Below, in pieces: positions 1-9,891 of a stretch of DNA of 64,000 nucleotides. The notes beneath the pieces are model-generated. The model saw nothing but the letters and a program-made list of their open reading frames with translations. It made no database searches and was not told the DNA's origin. The stretch is from the NCBI RefSeq assembly GCF_001650405.1, contig NZ_LWCU01000001.1:90311-154310 (forward strand). The letters run 5' to 3'. Position numbers and translations under genes: made by a program. The DNA is from Microbacterium sp. H83. GTDB taxonomy: Bacteria; Actinomycetota; Actinomycetes; Actinomycetales; Microbacteriaceae. How positions within the stretch are numbered: the first letter of the stretch is position 1; each line of letters opens with the position of its first letter.

Positions 1-458
1 GCGTTCTTGACCAGGAACGAGTGCTTCGTGACCGGCATCGTGATGCCGACGATGTCGGCCTCCTGGAAGGCGTCCGTCCCCATCAGGGTCGAGAACACCT
101 GTCCGGTGATGGCGAGCAGCGGCACGGAGTCCATGTAGGCGTCGGCGATCGCCGTGACGAGGTTCGTCGCCCCCGGGCCCGACGTCGCGATGCACACGCC
201 GACCTTCCCGGACGAGGACGCATAGCCCTCGGCCGCGTGACCGGCGCCCTGCTCGTGGCGCACGAGGATGTGTCGGAGCTCCGACGCGTCCATGAGCGGG
301 TCGTACACGGGCAGGATCGCCCCTCCGGGCAGGCCGAAGACGTCGGTGACGCCGAGGAGCTCGAGAGTCCGGACGACGGCCTCGGCGCCGGAGATCTCGG
401 GGGCGGCGGACTTGGGTGCGGGCGGCCTCGGCACGGCCGAGACGGTGTCAGCAGTCAT
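1..458 (-). CDS. ilvB: Acetolactate synthase large subunit (N-terminal part, cut by window edge)
   Basis: Condenses two pyruvates, or pyruvate with 2-oxobutyrate, in the first common step of valine, leucine and isoleucine synthesis; uses ThDP, FAD and Mg2+. About 152 N-terminal residues are present. After a proline/alanine-rich leader of some 22 residues the ThDP-enzyme N-terminal (PYR) domain is clear: [27 protein letters not shown], then the [14 protein letters not shown] block with the catalytic glutamate, and [20 protein letters not shown]. The rest (FAD and PP domains) lies beyond the left edge. It sits 60 bp downstream of ilvD in the same direction, so the two probably form one ilv transcript. 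The start ATG at 456-458 is preceded by an AAGGAA-type ribosome site (minus strand). Confidence 0.93.
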   Translation of the reverse strand, partial: MTADTVSAVPRPPAPKSAAPEISGAEAVVRTLELLGVTDVFGLPGGAILPVYDPLMDASELRHILVRHEQGAGHAAEGYASSSGKVGVCIATSGPGATNLVTAIADAYMDSVPLLAITGQVFSTLMGTDAFQEADIVGITMPVTKHSFLVKN

Positions 459-518
459 GACATTCCTTCTGATGGTCTGTGGGCGACGTCGGATGCCGGA
501 GGCCGGGGCCGACGCGGA

Positions 519-2237
519 TCAGCCGGTCGTCGCGCCCTCGGCGGCGGACCGCACGAGACGCGAGTACTTGGCAAGAACGCCACGGGTATAGCGCGGGGGA
601 AGCGGCTCCCAGCCAGAGCGGCGGGAGGCGAGCTCCGCCTCGTCGACGAGTAGGTCGAGAGAGCGAGCTGCGATATCGACCCGTATCAGATCACCATCGC
701 GCACGAAGGCGATGGGACCTGCGTCCACCGCTTCGGGTGCTATGTGGCCGATGCACAGGCCGGTTGTGCCGCCTGAGAATCGTCCGTCCGTCAAGAGTAG
801 TACATCTTTCCCGAGCCCCGCGCCCTTGATGGCCGCGGTGATGGCCAGCATCTCCCGCATGCCCGGTCCGCCCTTGGGTCCTTCGTAGCGGATGACGATG
901 ACGGTGTTCTTCTCGATCTCGCCGTTCGCGACGGCATCCATCGCGGCGCGCTCGCGCTCGAACACGCGTGCCGTGCCCTCGAACACCGCGGCGTCGAAGC
1001 CGGCCGTCTTCACCACGGCGCCCTCGGGAGCCAGCGATCCGTGCAGGATCGTCAGACCGCCGGTCGCGTGGATCGGGTTGTCGAACGTGTGGATGACCTC
1101 GCCGTCGATGGGCATGGGGTCGAGCTCTGCGAGGTTCTCGGCGAGCGTCTTGCCGGTCACCGTCAGCGCGTCGCCGTGCAGGAGGCCTTCGTCGAGCATG
1201 GCCTTCATGATCACCGGGATGCCGCCGTGACGGTCCACGTCGTTCATGACGTACTTGCCGAACGGCTTCATGTCGGCCACGTGCGGCACCTTGTCGCCGA
1301 TGCGGTTGAAGTCGTGCAGGCTCAGCTCGACCTCGGCCTCGCGGGCGATCGCGAGCAGATGCAGGACGACGTTCGTCGAGCCGCCCAGCGCCATGGCGAG
1401 GGCGATCGCGTTCTCGAACGCCTCCTTGGTCAGGATGTCGCGCGTCGTGATCCCCTGGCGCAGCAGGTTCACCACGGCCTCGCCGGAACGGTGCGCGAAG
1501 TAGTCGCGACGACGATCTGCGGCGGGCGGCGCGGCCGATCCGGGCAGGCTGAGCCCCAGGGCCTCGGCGACCGACGCCATCGTGTTGGCGGTGTACATGC
1601 CGCCGCACGCGCCCTCACCGGGAGCGATCGCGCACTCGATGCGCTTGAGATCCTCTTCGCTCATGAGCCCGGCGCGGCACGCGCCCACGGCCTCGAACGA
1701 GTCGATGATCGTGACGTCCTTCTCGGTGCCGTCGGAGAGCTTGACCCATCCGGGGGCGATCGAGCCCGCGTACAGGAACACGCTCGAGAGGTCGAGACGC
1801 GCGCTCGCCATGAGCATTCCGGGGATCGACTTGTCGCATCCGGCGAGCAGGACGGAGCCGTCGAGGCGCTCGGCCATCATGACGGTCTCGACGGAGTCGG
1901 CGATGACCTCGCGGGAGACGAGGGAGAAGTGCATGCCCTCGTGGCCCATCGAGATGCCGTCGGAGACGGAGATGGTGCCGAACTGCAGCGGATAGCCGCC
2001 GCCGGAGTGCACGCCCTCCTTCGCGCCCTGGGCGAGCCGGTCGAGGCTCAGGTTGCAGGGCGTGATCTCGTTCCAGCTCGACGCGATGCCGATCTGGGGC
2101 TTGTCCCAGTCGGCGTCCCCCATCCCGACGGCGCGGAGCATGCCGCGGGAGGTGGTCGCCTCGATGCCGTCGGTGACGACGCGGCTGCGGGGCTTGATGT
2201 CGATGGGCGCGCTGGTGGAGGGATCATGCGAGGACAT
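519..2237 (-). CDS. ilvD: Dihydroxy-acid dehydratase
   Basis: Dehydrates 2,3-dihydroxy-isovalerate and -methylvalerate to the 2-oxo acids of valine and isoleucine; cytoplasmic iron-sulphur enzyme. 572 residues, close to the family norm. Visible signatures are the [11 protein letters not shown] motif near residue 134 and [15 protein letters not shown] near residue 208, which supply cluster ligands, and the C-terminal [11 protein letters not shown] and DGRFSGGT blocks. The start is set by a TAGACT hexamer ending 6 nt before the ATG, leaving no room for a ribosome site, so the mRNA is probably leaderless. That -10 element overlaps the stop codon of otsB. Followed 60 bp later by ilvB. Confidence 0.97.
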   Translation of the reverse strand: MSSHDPSTSAPIDIKPRSRVVTDGIEATTSRGMLRAVGMGDADWDKPQIGIASSWNEITPCNLSLDRLAQGAKEGVHSGGGYPLQFGTISVSDGISMGHEGMHFSLVSREVIADSVETVMMAERLDGSVLLAGCDKSIPGMLMASARLDLSSVFLYAGSIAPGWVKLSDGTEKDVTIIDSFEAVGACRAGLMSEEDLKRIECAIAPGEGACGGMYTANTMASVAEALGLSLPGSAAPPAADRRRDYFAHRSGEAVVNLLRQGITTRDILTKEAFENAIALAMALGGSTNVVLHLLAIAREAEVELSLHDFNRIGDKVPHVADMKPFGKYVMNDVDRHGGIPVIMKAMLDEGLLHGDALTVTGKTLAENLAELDPMPIDGEVIHTFDNPIHATGGLTILHGSLAPEGAVVKTAGFDAAVFEGTARVFERERAAMDAVANGEIEKNTVIVIRYEGPKGGPGMREMLAITAAIKGAGLGKDVLLLTDGRFSGGTTGLCIGHIAPEAVDAGPIAFVRDGDLIRVDIAARSLDLLVDEAELASRRSGWEPLPPRYTRGVLAKYSRLVRSAAEGATTG

Positions 2238-2243
2238 GACGAG

Positions 2244-2249
2244 AGTCTA
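2244..2249 (-). promoter_or_regulatory. Leaderless -10 element of ilvD
   Basis: TAGACT on the minus strand, 6 nt from the ilvD ATG. No convincing -35 is visible. The hexamer lies across the otsB stop codon. Confidence 0.6.
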
Positions 2250-3044
2250 TTCCCGCAGCGAGGCCCTCTCGTCCGCCAGCGCCTCCAGAAGCCGCGCCAT
2301 CTCTTGTGGATTCTCCACACGAAGGGCGGCGGCGCTCTCCCCCGGCCCGACACGCACTCCGAGATCGTCCGCGGTCAGCACCCGCATCGCGTCCTCGTCG
2401 GTGACGTCGTCGCCGGCGAAGAGGATGCCCGTGGCGTCGAAGTGGTCGCGCAGAGCGGTCATCGCCGCATCCTTGCCCTCGGTCCTGGATGAGAACTCCA
2501 GCACCCGGTGTCCCGAGCGACGGCGCCAGTGCGGGAACCTCTCGGCCACGAGCGCGTCGATCTCGGCGAACACCTGGCGCTCGACCTCCGCGGTCGCGGT
2601 GCGCGTGTGCACGCCCATGCCGAACGTCTTGGGTTCGAACTCCGCGCCCTCGTAGCGGTCGATGATCGGTCGTGCGGCCGCCCAGAGCGCCTCGCGCTCG
2701 GCATCGTCGGTGTCCGGTCCGGTCGCCGGCGCGTCGCCGATTCCGGGATACCAGTACTGCGCTCCGTGGGATCCGGCCAGGGCGACGAGCGAGTCGTCCG
2801 TGTGCTCGGTGATCACGCGCAGATCATGCATGCTGCGGCCCGAGACGTATGCCACGACCGTGTCGGGCAGCGCCGCGAGCCGGGCCACCTGCTCGGCGAC
2901 CTCGGGCAGCGCGCGCGCCGCCATCGGGTCCGGCACGAGGGGCGACGCCGTGCCGTCGAAGTCGAGAGCGACGACGAGCCGCGGTGTGGCGGCGACGGCG
3001 CTCAGCGCGGCATCGGGGGTTCCGGGGGTCCAGGTGCGGGTCAC
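2247..3044 (-). CDS. otsB: Trehalose-6-phosphate phosphatase
   Basis: Dephosphorylates trehalose 6-phosphate made by OtsA, completing synthesis of the compatible solute trehalose. HAD-superfamily signatures are present: VVALDFDGTASPL near residue 23 carries the DxD nucleophile and acid, YVSGRS is motif II, and FAGDDVTDEDAM near residue 220 is the C-terminal metal site. The open frame extends upstream into otsA, but a GTG at 3042-3044 with GGAGAATCT before it gives a 265-residue protein, normal for the family, 46 bp after otsA. The otsA-otsB order on one strand fits a two-gene operon. Confidence 0.93.
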   Translation of the reverse strand: MTRTWTPGTPDAALSAVAATPRLVVALDFDGTASPLVPDPMAARALPEVAEQVARLAALPDTVVAYVSGRSMHDLRVITEHTDDSLVALAGSHGAQYWYPGIGDAPATGPDTDDAEREALWAAARPIIDRYEGAEFEPKTFGMGVHTRTATAEVERQVFAEIDALVAERFPHWRRRSGHRVLEFSSRTEGKDAAMTALRDHFDATGILFAGDDVTDEDAMRVLTADDLGVRVGPGESAAALRVENPQEMARLLEALADERASLRE

Positions 3045-3090
3045 AGATTCTCCGATCGGAAGGGGGGTCGGCCGTGGGTCGGACGGGCGT

Positions 3091-4500
3091 TCAGCGCGTG
3101 CGCACGTCTGAGAGCGCCCGCAGGAACGAGGAGGACCAGGCGTTGACATCGTTCTCGAGCACGCGCCGACGCAGTGCCCGCATCCGCTTCGTCTGCTCGC
3201 CCGACGGCATCTCGATGGCCGTCATGATGGCGTCCTTCAGTCCCGCGATGTCATGAGGATTCACGAGGACTGCCTGTCGGAGCTCGTCCGCTGCTCCGGT
3301 GAACTCGCTGAGCACCAGGACGCCGTGATTGTCGGCGCGCGTGGCGACGTATTCCTTGGCCACGAGGTTCATGCCGTCACGGAGTGCGGTGACGAGCATG
3401 ACGTCGGCCGCCAGGTACAGCGCCACCATCTCCTCCCGCGGATACCCCTGGTGCAGGTAGCGGATCGCGGTGTGGCCCATCGTGTCGTTGTCGCCGTTGA
3501 TGCGTCCCACGGCGAGCTCGATCTCGTCGCGCAGGTGCACGTACGCGTCGACGCGCTCCCGGCTCGGACTCGCGACCTGGACGAGCGTGACGTCCTCGAC
3601 ATCGAGGCGCCCGTCCTCGAGAAGCTCGCCGTATGCCTTGACGCGGTGACGGATGCCTTTGGTGTAGTCGAGACGGTCGACTCCGAGCAGGATCTTCTTC
3701 GGATTGCCGAGGCTCGCCCGGATCTCGGCGGCGCGCGCTCGGATCTCGGGCCGTGCCGCGAGCTCCTTGTACGGCGCGGTGTCGATCGAGATCGGGAAGG
3801 CTCGCGCGACCGCGGTGCGCGTCCCGCCGTCCTCGGTGGGGACGGTGACGGCCGAGCCCTTGACCTCGTAGCGCACGCGGCGACGGACCGCGGTGAGGAA
3901 GTACGTCGCGTCCTGCGCCCGCTGGAACCCGATCACGTCGGCGCCGAGCAGGCCTTTTATCACCTGGTCCCGCCACGGCAGCTGGGCGTACAGTCCGTGC
4001 GCGGGGAACGGGATGTGGTGGAAGTACCCGATCGTGACGTCCGGACGCAGTTCACGGATCATCTGCGGTACGAGCTGCAGCTGGTAGTCGTGGACCCAGA
4101 CGGTGCCGTCCGACGCCACCACGGATGCGGCGGCCTCGGCGAACCGCCGATTCACGCGGACGTACGCCTCCCACCATTCGCGGTGATACTGCGGGGGTGC
4201 GATCACGTCGTGGTAGAGCGGCCAGATCGTGTCGTTGGCGAAGCCCTCGTAGTAGTCGGCGATCTCCTCCGCGCTGAGCGCCACCGGGACGAGGTCGATG
4301 CCGTTGATCTCGAACGGATCGAGTTCCACGTCGGGCTGACCGGCCCATCCGACCCACGCACCGTGGACGCTGCGCATCATCGGCTCGAGCGCCGCGACGA
4401 GACCTCCGGGCGAGGTGCGCCAGGTCTCCTCGCCGTCGGGGCCCTCCACCCGGTCGACCGGGAGGCGGTTGGCGACGACGACGAAGTCTGCGGCTGGCAT
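3091..4500 (-). CDS. otsA: Alpha,alpha-trehalose-phosphate synthase (UDP-forming)
   Basis: Transfers glucose from a nucleotide sugar to glucose 6-phosphate to give trehalose 6-phosphate. GT20 family, 469 residues. Recognisable blocks are [12 protein letters not shown] at the N terminus, [21 protein letters not shown] near residue 135, FFHHIPFP-like [27 protein letters not shown] near residue 275, and the phosphate- and nucleotide-binding region [15 protein letters not shown] with [15 protein letters not shown] stands 8 nt before the ATG. It is first in the otsAB unit; the MFS gene upstream ends 61 bp before it. Confidence 0.96.
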   Translation of the reverse strand: MPAADFVVVANRLPVDRVEGPDGEETWRTSPGGLVAALEPMMRSVHGAWVGWAGQPDVELDPFEINGIDLVPVALSAEEIADYYEGFANDTIWPLYHDVIAPPQYHREWWEAYVRVNRRFAEAAASVVASDGTVWVHDYQLQLVPQMIRELRPDVTIGYFHHIPFPAHGLYAQLPWRDQVIKGLLGADVIGFQRAQDATYFLTAVRRRVRYEVKGSAVTVPTEDGGTRTAVARAFPISIDTAPYKELAARPEIRARAAEIRASLGNPKKILLGVDRLDYTKGIRHRVKAYGELLEDGRLDVEDVTLVQVASPSRERVDAYVHLRDEIELAVGRINGDNDTMGHTAIRYLHQGYPREEMVALYLAADVMLVTALRDGMNLVAKEYVATRADNHGVLVLSEFTGAADELRQAVLVNPHDIAGLKDAIMTAIEMPSGEQTKRMRALRRRVLENDVNAWSSSFLRALSDVRTR

Positions 4501-4560
4501 GGTGACGCTCCTGACGGTGCTGTGGGGATGTCCTCAGGCTACAGAAGCCTCACACCGAGG

Positions 4561-5814
4561 CTACGCGAGGGGGCTCGCAGTCAGTCGCCAGTTGACAAGC
4601 CCTGCGGTGAACGCTACCCCCGCGGCGACGATCGGCAGCAGCAGGGCCGTGCCGGTGCCGAGGCTCTCTGCGATTTCGCCGGCGACGGCCGCACCGAGGG
4701 ACTGCCCCACGACGATCCCCGAGCCCAGCATCGTCATGACCGTGGCCGAACGCCCGAGCGGACTCCGCGCGGCTCCGAAGCTGTACTGCGTGACGAGGGT
4801 GGGTCCGATGCCGATGCCCATGATGCCGAGGGCCACCATCATGGTCGCGGGAGTGTCGACGAGCAGGAGCAGCAGCGTCCCCGCGAGCAGGACGCCGGAG
4901 AACACCAGCCAGCGCGCACGCAGCGAGAAGCGGGCGGGAAGCCAGGCGACGCCGAGCGCGAGGATCGCCGAGCCGACGCCCATGACGCCGTACAGCAGGC
5001 CGGCCTGTTCGGATGCACCCCGGTCCGTCATGAATGAGGTGAGCGAGGTCAGCATCGTGCCGAAGAACATCCCGACGCCCAGGATGCCGAGGACGACGAC
5101 CAGCAGGCGCGGGCTGAAGAGCTCCGACACCGATGACGGAGCCCGGCCGTCGCCGTCGCGGTGAGCGGACACCGTGCGCGCGCTCGGATGCAGCGCGAAG
5201 GCGCCGACGAACACCACGGTGAGGACGGCGGCTCCCACGAGCGGCGCCCAGGGCGCCAGCGCGGAGGCGAGGATGCCGACGATGAAGGGGCCGAAGACGA
5301 ACACGGTCTCGTCCGCCGCGGATTCGTACGCCATCGTGCCGGACACGGTCCGGCCGCGCACGTGCTCCGGCATGCGATCCGTGATCATGGTGACCAGACG
5401 GGACCTCGACATGGGCGCCACCTGCGGGGCCGTCGCTCCGATCCCGAAGGCGGAGACCAGCACGAGCGCCTCGGCGGAATCGCCGTAGACGACGAGGGTG
5501 AAGAGCACCAGGGTCGCGCCGTTCGCGATCGCCAGCGCGAGCAGGACCGCCCGCTGCCCGAACCGGTCGGCCGCGGCGCCGAGCAGCGGACCGAAGCAGG
5601 CGGTGCCGAGCCCGACCGCCGCCGAGGTGAGTCCGCCCAGCGAGAGGGACCCTCGGGCCGAGACGACCACCGTGAGGACGCCGACGACCATCATCGCGAA
5701 GGGGAGGCGCGCGACGAAGGCGATCACGAAGTAGGGCAGTCCCGCGATGCGGAGCAGGCCGGGTCCGTCGTCCGTCGGCGGGTGGGGCTGGATCTGAGGT
5801 TCTGCGTGTGTCAT
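4561..5814 (-). CDS. MFS transporter, 12 membrane segments
   Basis: Major facilitator permease of 417 residues with about twelve hydrophobic segments and a short cytoplasmic loop after the second (GGLTSAAVGLGTACFGPLLGAAADRFGQR, the MFS motif A region with DRFG). Substrate cannot be read from sequence; drug- or metabolite-efflux permeases are the closest general match. The frame stays open for 850 bases upstream, but that part reads as low-complexity Arg/Gly, typical of a shadow frame, whereas MTHAEPQIQ at 5814 starts a normal N-terminal tail. It lies ahead of otsA in the same direction. Confidence 0.85.
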   Translation of the reverse strand: MTHAEPQIQPHPPTDDGPGLLRIAGLPYFVIAFVARLPFAMMVVGVLTVVVSARGSLSLGGLTSAAVGLGTACFGPLLGAAADRFGQRAVLLALAIANGATLVLFTLVVYGDSAEALVLVSAFGIGATAPQVAPMSRSRLVTMITDRMPEHVRGRTVSGTMAYESAADETVFVFGPFIVGILASALAPWAPLVGAAVLTVVFVGAFALHPSARTVSAHRDGDGRAPSSVSELFSPRLLVVVLGILGVGMFFGTMLTSLTSFMTDRGASEQAGLLYGVMGVGSAILALGVAWLPARFSLRARWLVFSGVLLAGTLLLLLVDTPATMMVALGIMGIGIGPTLVTQYSFGAARSPLGRSATVMTMLGSGIVVGQSLGAAVAGEIAESLGTGTALLLPIVAAGVAFTAGLVNWRLTASPLA

Positions 5815-6000
5815 GGCTCTCGCGCGTCGGACGACGCGGGTCGGGTGCCGCCGCTGTCCGCCGGGGAGCCGGCGGCCGGTAGATACACGGGTGCGGCCGC
5901 GGCGAGCCGCGACCGTCCCATGATAGCCCTGTCGTCCGGGAAGCTCCTGGCAGAGACCGCTCACGGTTGTCAAGGCGGCGCGGCCGGGTGGCGAGCCGGG

Positions 6001-6006
6001 TAGCGT
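6001..6006 (+). promoter_or_regulatory. Leaderless -10 element of the 92-residue membrane protein gene
   Basis: TAGCGT, then GAGGGC, then the ATG at 6013. Confidence 0.55.
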
Positions 6007-6012
6007 GAGGGC

Positions 6013-6291
6013 ATGAACTACCTCTTCGGCACCGGACTCATCGGCGCGATCACGGCAGGACGCACGCTGCTGCGCGGTTCTCGGGACGAGCCCATCACGT
6101 GGCGGGCCGTCCTCGCGTGGGCGAGCTGGGGCATCACGCTCGCCCTCGCCATCGGCGCCATCGTCGACACGCGGCGCCTCAAGCAGGGGAAGCCCGTCGC
6201 CCACGACTCCCCCGTCTACGCGAAGCAGCAGAAGGAGCAGGAGAAGGACGCGAAGCAGCTCAACAAGGATCTCAAGCGCCAGAAGCGCTGA
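6013..6291 (+). CDS. Small single-pass membrane protein, function unknown
   Basis: 92 residues, family not recognised. A weakly hydrophobic N-terminal stretch is followed by a clear membrane segment at about residues 35-52 (VLAWASWGITLALAIGAIV), then a highly charged tail of about 35 residues, KQQKEQEKDAKQLNKDLKRQKR, that should be helical or coiled-coil and cytoplasmic. It stands alone on the plus strand, divergent from the MFS gene and convergent with the thiolase gene, whose stop codon is 2 bp away. The start is supported by a leaderless-type -10 hexamer 6 nt upstream. Confidence 0.75.
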   Translation: MNYLFGTGLIGAITAGRTLLRGSRDEPITWRAVLAWASWGITLALAIGAIVDTRRLKQGKPVAHDSPVYAKQQKEQEKDAKQLNKDLKRQKR

Positions 6292-6293
6292 CC

Positions 6294-7490
6294 TCAGCGG
6301 GTGAGGATGAGCGCTTCGCCCTGACCACCGCCTCCGCAGAGACCGACGGCTCCGACACCGGCTCCCCGGCGGGACAGCTCGTGAGCGAGATGCACCACGA
6401 GCCGCGTGCCCGATGCGCCGATCGGATGCCCGATGGCGATGCCCCCTCCGTGCACGTTCACGATCTCCGCGTCGAGCCCCAGCTCCGTCTGAGAACGAGC
6501 GACCACGGCGCCGAAGGCCTCGTTGATCTCGACCAGATCGAGGTCGGCGGCCGTGATCCCCTGCTTCGCGCAGGCACGCTCGATCGCACGTGCGGGCTGC
6601 GCCTGCAGCGAGTTGTCCGGCCCGGCGGTCTGACCGCTGGCCCCGACCGTCACCAGGATCGGCCATCCCTCGGCGTGCGCTCGCGCACGGGTGGTGACGA
6701 CCACCGCGGAGGCGCCGTCGGAGATCTGAGACGAATTGCCCGCCGTGATCGAGCCGCCGTCGGCGAACGCGGCGCGAAGCCCCGCCAGGGACTCCACGGT
6801 GGTGTCGGGGCGGACGCCCTCGTCCGCGGTGAGCACGACCGGCTCCCCCCGCCGCTGCGGGACGGTCACGGAGACGATCTCGTCGTCGAACACCCCCGCC
6901 GCCTGCGCCGCGGCGGCGCGCTGGTGAGACAGGGCCGCGACGGCGTCCTGCGCCTCTCTGGTCAGCTCATATCGAGCGTTGTGGCGCTCGGTCGACGCTC
7001 CCATGCTCTCGCGGTCGTAGGCGTCGGTCAGTCCGTCGTACGCCATGTGATCGAGCACCTCGACGCTGCCGTACGTCCATCCGTCGCGCGACCCCATGAG
7101 CAGGTGCGGTGCTCGCGTCATGGACTCCATCCCGCCGGCGACGACGACCTCCGCGTCGCCCGTGCGGATCATCCTCGCGGCGTCGATGATCGCCGTCAGG
7201 CCCGACAGGCAGACCTTGTTCACGGAGTGGGCGGGGACCTCCCAGCCGATGCCCGCGCCGATGGCCGCCTGTCGCGCGGCATTCTGCCCCGACCCGGCGG
7301 CGAGCACCTGGCCGAGGATGACCGCGTCGATCGATCCGGGGGCGATCGACGCCTGGTCGAGTGCGCCGCGGATGGCCAGTGCTCCCAGCTGCGGCGCCGT
7401 GAAGCTCGCGAGCTGCCCCTTGAGGCGCCCCTGCGGAGTGCGGGCAGCGGCGACGACGACGACGTCCTGATCGTTCTCGGTATGACTCAT
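6294..7490 (-). CDS. Acetyl-CoA C-acetyltransferase (thiolase)
   Basis: Thiolase-family enzyme that cleaves or forms beta-ketoacyl-CoA. About 398 residues from the ATG at 7490. The nucleophile region VCLSGLTAI lies near residue 90, the central EINEAFGAVVARS block supplies the active-site NEAF, GGGIAIGHPIGASGTR carries the catalytic histidine, and LCGGGGQGEA the C-terminal cysteine. It starts 10 bp after the scoB stop, so it is the third gene of a scoA-scoB-thiolase operon. The partner transferase suggests acetoacetyl-CoA (ketone or butyrate use) or 3-oxoadipyl-CoA (aromatic degradation) as substrate; sequence alone does not separate these. Confidence 0.92.
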   Translation of the reverse strand: MSHTENDQDVVVVAAARTPQGRLKGQLASFTAPQLGALAIRGALDQASIAPGSIDAVILGQVLAAGSGQNAARQAAIGAGIGWEVPAHSVNKVCLSGLTAIIDAARMIRTGDAEVVVAGGMESMTRAPHLLMGSRDGWTYGSVEVLDHMAYDGLTDAYDRESMGASTERHNARYELTREAQDAVAALSHQRAAAAQAAGVFDDEIVSVTVPQRRGEPVVLTADEGVRPDTTVESLAGLRAAFADGGSITAGNSSQISDGASAVVVTTRARAHAEGWPILVTVGASGQTAGPDNSLQAQPARAIERACAKQGITAADLDLVEINEAFGAVVARSQTELGLDAEIVNVHGGGIAIGHPIGASGTRLVVHLAHELSRRGAGVGAVGLCGGGGQGEALILTR

Positions 7491-7500
7491 CTCGGCATCC

Positions 7501-8157
7501 TCACTCGGTTCGGTCCTGCAGGGAATCATGCACGATCAGCGGGGGCTGCGTGGCGCCGACGACCTGCTCGACGGTCACGCCGGGCGCGGTCTCCACGAGC
7601 ACCAGGCCGTCGTCCGTCACGTCGATCACAGCCAGATCGGTGATGATCCGGTCGACGACGCCGCGCCCCGTGAGCGGAAGGGAGCAGTCGTCGACGATCT
7701 TCGCCGTACCGTCCTTCGCCACGTGCTCCATCAGCACGATCACCCGCGCGGCGCCGTGGACCAGGTCCATCGCGCCGCCCGGCCCCTTGACCATCTTGCC
7801 GGGGATCATCCAGTTCGCGAGGTCTCCGGATGCCGACACCTGCATCGCTCCGAGGATCGCCGCATCGATCTTGCCGCCGCGGATCATGCCGAAGCTCATG
7901 GCCGAGTCGAAGAAGGCGGCTCCGGGCAGCACGGTGACCGTCTCCTTCCCCGCGTTGATGAGGTCGGGATCCACCGCGTCCGCCTGCGGATACGGCCCGA
8001 CGCCCAAGATGCCGTTCTCGGACTGCAGCACGACGGTGACTCCGTCGGGCACATGATTGGGCACGAGGGTCGGCAGTCCGATGCCGAGGTTCACGTACGA
8101 GCCGTCCTGGAGCTCCGCCGCGGCCCGCGCGGCCATCTGGTCTCGGGTGAGGGGCAT
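7501..8157 (-). CDS. scoB: 3-oxoacid CoA-transferase, subunit B
   Basis: Beta subunit of a two-subunit CoA-transferase that moves CoA from succinyl-CoA to acetoacetate or a related 3-oxoacid. 218 residues. The catalytic glutamate lies in the [12 protein letters not shown] motif near residue 47; [17 protein letters not shown] and [10 protein letters not shown] are further family blocks. The ATG at 8155-8157 follows the scoA stop by 1 bp, so the subunits are translated together. The PcaJ subunit of 3-oxoadipate CoA-transferase is a close relative and cannot be excluded. Confidence 0.92.
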   Translation of the reverse strand: MPLTRDQMAARAAAELQDGSYVNLGIGLPTLVPNHVPDGVTVVLQSENGILGVGPYPQADAVDPDLINAGKETVTVLPGAAFFDSAMSFGMIRGGKIDAAILGAMQVSASGDLANWMIPGKMVKGPGGAMDLVHGAARVIVLMEHVAKDGTAKIVDDCSLPLTGRGVVDRIITDLAVIDVTDDGLVLVETAPGVTVEQVVGATQPPLIVHDSLQDRTE

Positions 8158-8158
8158 G

Positions 8159-8932
8159 TCAGGCTCCTTCCGCGGCGACCGTGCGCCGCTCGATCCGCTT
8201 GGGGATGTCCGAGCCCACCTCGACCACCCGATGCACGAAGACGCCCGGCAGGTGGATGCGGTCCGGGTCGAGCTCCCCCGGCTCGACGAGCTGCTCGACC
8301 TGCGCGATGCAGATCCGCCCGGCCATGGCGGCCAGCGGGTTGAAGTTGCGGGCGGCCTTGGTGAAGATGAGGTTCCCGTGCCGGTCGCCCGCCAGCGCAT
8401 GCACGAGGGAGAAGTCGGTCGTGATCGACTCCTCGAGCACGTACTCCCGCGGCGTCCCGTCGATGTCGAACGTCCGCACGTCCTTCGCGGGAGAAGCCAC
8501 GGCGATCGAGCCGTCCGGCGCATAGCGACGCGGGAGCCCGCCGTCCGCCACCTGGGTCCCGACGCCGGTCTGCGTGAAGAAGGCGGCGATCCCCGAGCCG
8601 CCCGCGCGGAGCTTCTCGGCGAGGGTTCCCTGCGGGGTCAGCTCCAGCTCGAGCTCGCCGGACAGGAACTGTCGCTCGAACTCCTTGTTCTCGCCGACGT
8701 ACGACGACGTCATCTTCCGGATGCGGCGCGCGGCCAGCAGGACACCCAGTCCCCAGTCGTCGACACCGCAGTTGTTGCTCACGACGCTCAGGTCGCTAGT
8801 CCCCTGCGCAAGCAGCGCCTCGATCAGCGCGATCGGATTGCCGGAGAGTCCGAACCCTCCCACGGCGAGGGACGATCCGTTCGAGATGTCGGCGACGGCC
8901 TCGGCCGCCGATGCCCAGTGCTTGTCGATCAC
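8159..8932 (-). CDS. scoA: 3-oxoacid CoA-transferase, subunit A
   Basis: Alpha subunit of the CoA-transferase. 257 residues from a GTG with a strong GAAGGAG site 6 nt upstream. [16 protein letters not shown] is the glycine-rich CoA-binding loop. The long match around [31 protein letters not shown] and [10 protein letters not shown] resembles succinyl-CoA:3-ketoacid transferases more than PcaI. First gene of the operon and divergent from an iclR-type regulator about 100 bp away, which probably controls it. Confidence 0.93.
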   Translation of the reverse strand: MIDKHWASAAEAVADISNGSSLAVGGFGLSGNPIALIEALLAQGTSDLSVVSNNCGVDDWGLGVLLAARRIRKMTSSYVGENKEFERQFLSGELELELTPQGTLAEKLRAGGSGIAAFFTQTGVGTQVADGGLPRRYAPDGSIAVASPAKDVRTFDIDGTPREYVLEESITTDFSLVHALAGDRHGNLIFTKAARNFNPLAAMAGRICIAQVEQLVEPGELDPDRIHLPGVFVHRVVEVGSDIPKRIERRTVAAEGA

Positions 8933-9023
8933 GTGTGCTCCTTCGAAGACGTGCGCTCTCCAGCATCCCTCCCCCTCGAGCCGACCACACAGGCCGTGCT
9001 TGCGATGTGGACCGATCGCGCAG

Positions 9024-9029
9024 TAGCGT
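9024..9029 (+). promoter_or_regulatory. Leaderless -10 element of the iclR gene
   Basis: TAGCGT ending 7 nt before the GTG at 9037. It lies in the 104-bp divergent interval shared with scoA, where the regulator would be expected to bind. Confidence 0.5.
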
Positions 9030-9036
9030 CCACGAT

Positions 9037-9825
9037 GTGGACACTCCCTCACGCACCATCCCCGGGGCCCAGGCCATCGCGCGCGCGGCGGCGCTGCTCC
9101 GCCTGGTGACGGCGAGCGGGGCGCGGGGTGCGACGCTGCAGGATCTCGCGCGCACGTCCGACCTCTCCCGATCGACCGTGCACAGGATCCTCTCCGCGCT
9201 GCGGGCAGAGGGCCTCGTCGACCGCGATGAGCAGAGCGCGCGATGGACCCCTGGCCCCGAGCTCTTTCTCATGGGATCGGTGGCGGCCGCCCGGTACGAC
9301 GTCACGACGCTGGCACGCGACATCGTCCGCTCCCTCGCCGTCAAGACCGAGGAGAGCGCATTCCTGTCGGTGCGCAGGGCGGACGAGACGGTATGCCTGC
9401 TGCGCGAGGAGGGCTCCTTCCCGATCCGATCGTTCGTACTCAGCGAGGGGGTCCGGTTCCCGCTCGGAGTGGCCAGCGCCGGACTGGCCATCCTCTCCTT
9501 CCTGCCCGACCACGATGTGGATGCGTACCTCGACCGTCATCCCGAGCTGCAGCACGAGTGGGGACGTTCACATGACGAGTCCGCCTTGCGCACGCGCATC
9601 GCCCAGACGAAGGAGCGCGGCTACGCGGTCAATCCGGGACTGATCGTCGAAGGAAGCTGGGGGCTCGGCGCCGCGGTGTTCGATCGTGCGGGTCGTCCGG
9701 AATGGGCCCTCAGCCTCACCGGCGTGGGCTTCCGGTTCGGCCCCGACCGGATCGCCGACCTGGGCCGCACGCTGCTCGCGCACGCGCACCAGCTCTCGGC
9801 GCGGATCGCGGCCAGCCGACGCTGA
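9037..9825 (+). CDS. IclR-family transcriptional regulator
   Basis: 262 residues, normal for the family. An N-terminal winged helix-turn-helix spans roughly residues 10-75 (GATLQDLARTSDLSRSTVHRILSALRAEGLVDR), followed by the effector-binding domain with LREEGSFPIRSF, FPLGVASAGLAILSF and the RGYAVNPGLIVEGSWGLGAAVFD block. The frame is open upstream, but the GTG at 9037 is favoured because a TAGCGT hexamer ends 7 nt before it. Divergent from scoA, which suggests control of the CoA-transferase/thiolase operon in the manner of PcaR-type regulators; this is inference from context. Confidence 0.88.
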   Translation: MDTPSRTIPGAQAIARAAALLRLVTASGARGATLQDLARTSDLSRSTVHRILSALRAEGLVDRDEQSARWTPGPELFLMGSVAAARYDVTTLARDIVRSLAVKTEESAFLSVRRADETVCLLREEGSFPIRSFVLSEGVRFPLGVASAGLAILSFLPDHDVDAYLDRHPELQHEWGRSHDESALRTRIAQTKERGYAVNPGLIVEGSWGLGAAVFDRAGRPEWALSLTGVGFRFGPDRIADLGRTLLAHAHQLSARIAASRR

Positions 9826-9863
9826 CCCCACGCGAACCCGAAACTCGTCGGGCGATCCGATGC

Positions 9864-9891
9864 ATACCATTGGGTATATACTTGGTGGTAT
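9864..9891. promoter_or_regulatory. 28-bp palindrome over the marR promoter and start codon (probable MarR operator)
   Basis: Outer arms ATACCA and TGGTAT flank a central GTATATAC that is itself self-complementary; the two 4-nt spacers (both TTGG) break the symmetry. The segment is AT-rich against a GC-rich background, contains the TATACT -10 hexamer (9877-9882) and overlaps the first two bases of the marR ATG. Binding of a MarR dimer here would block RNA polymerase and, if the mRNA is leaderless, the ribosome entry point as well. This indicates autorepression of the marR-MFS pair. Confidence 0.7.

Noticed and set aside
5815-6666. Upstream extension of the MFS gene at 4561
   Set aside because: Low-complexity Arg/Gly sequence overlapping the thiolase gene; normal MFS N terminus begins at 5814.
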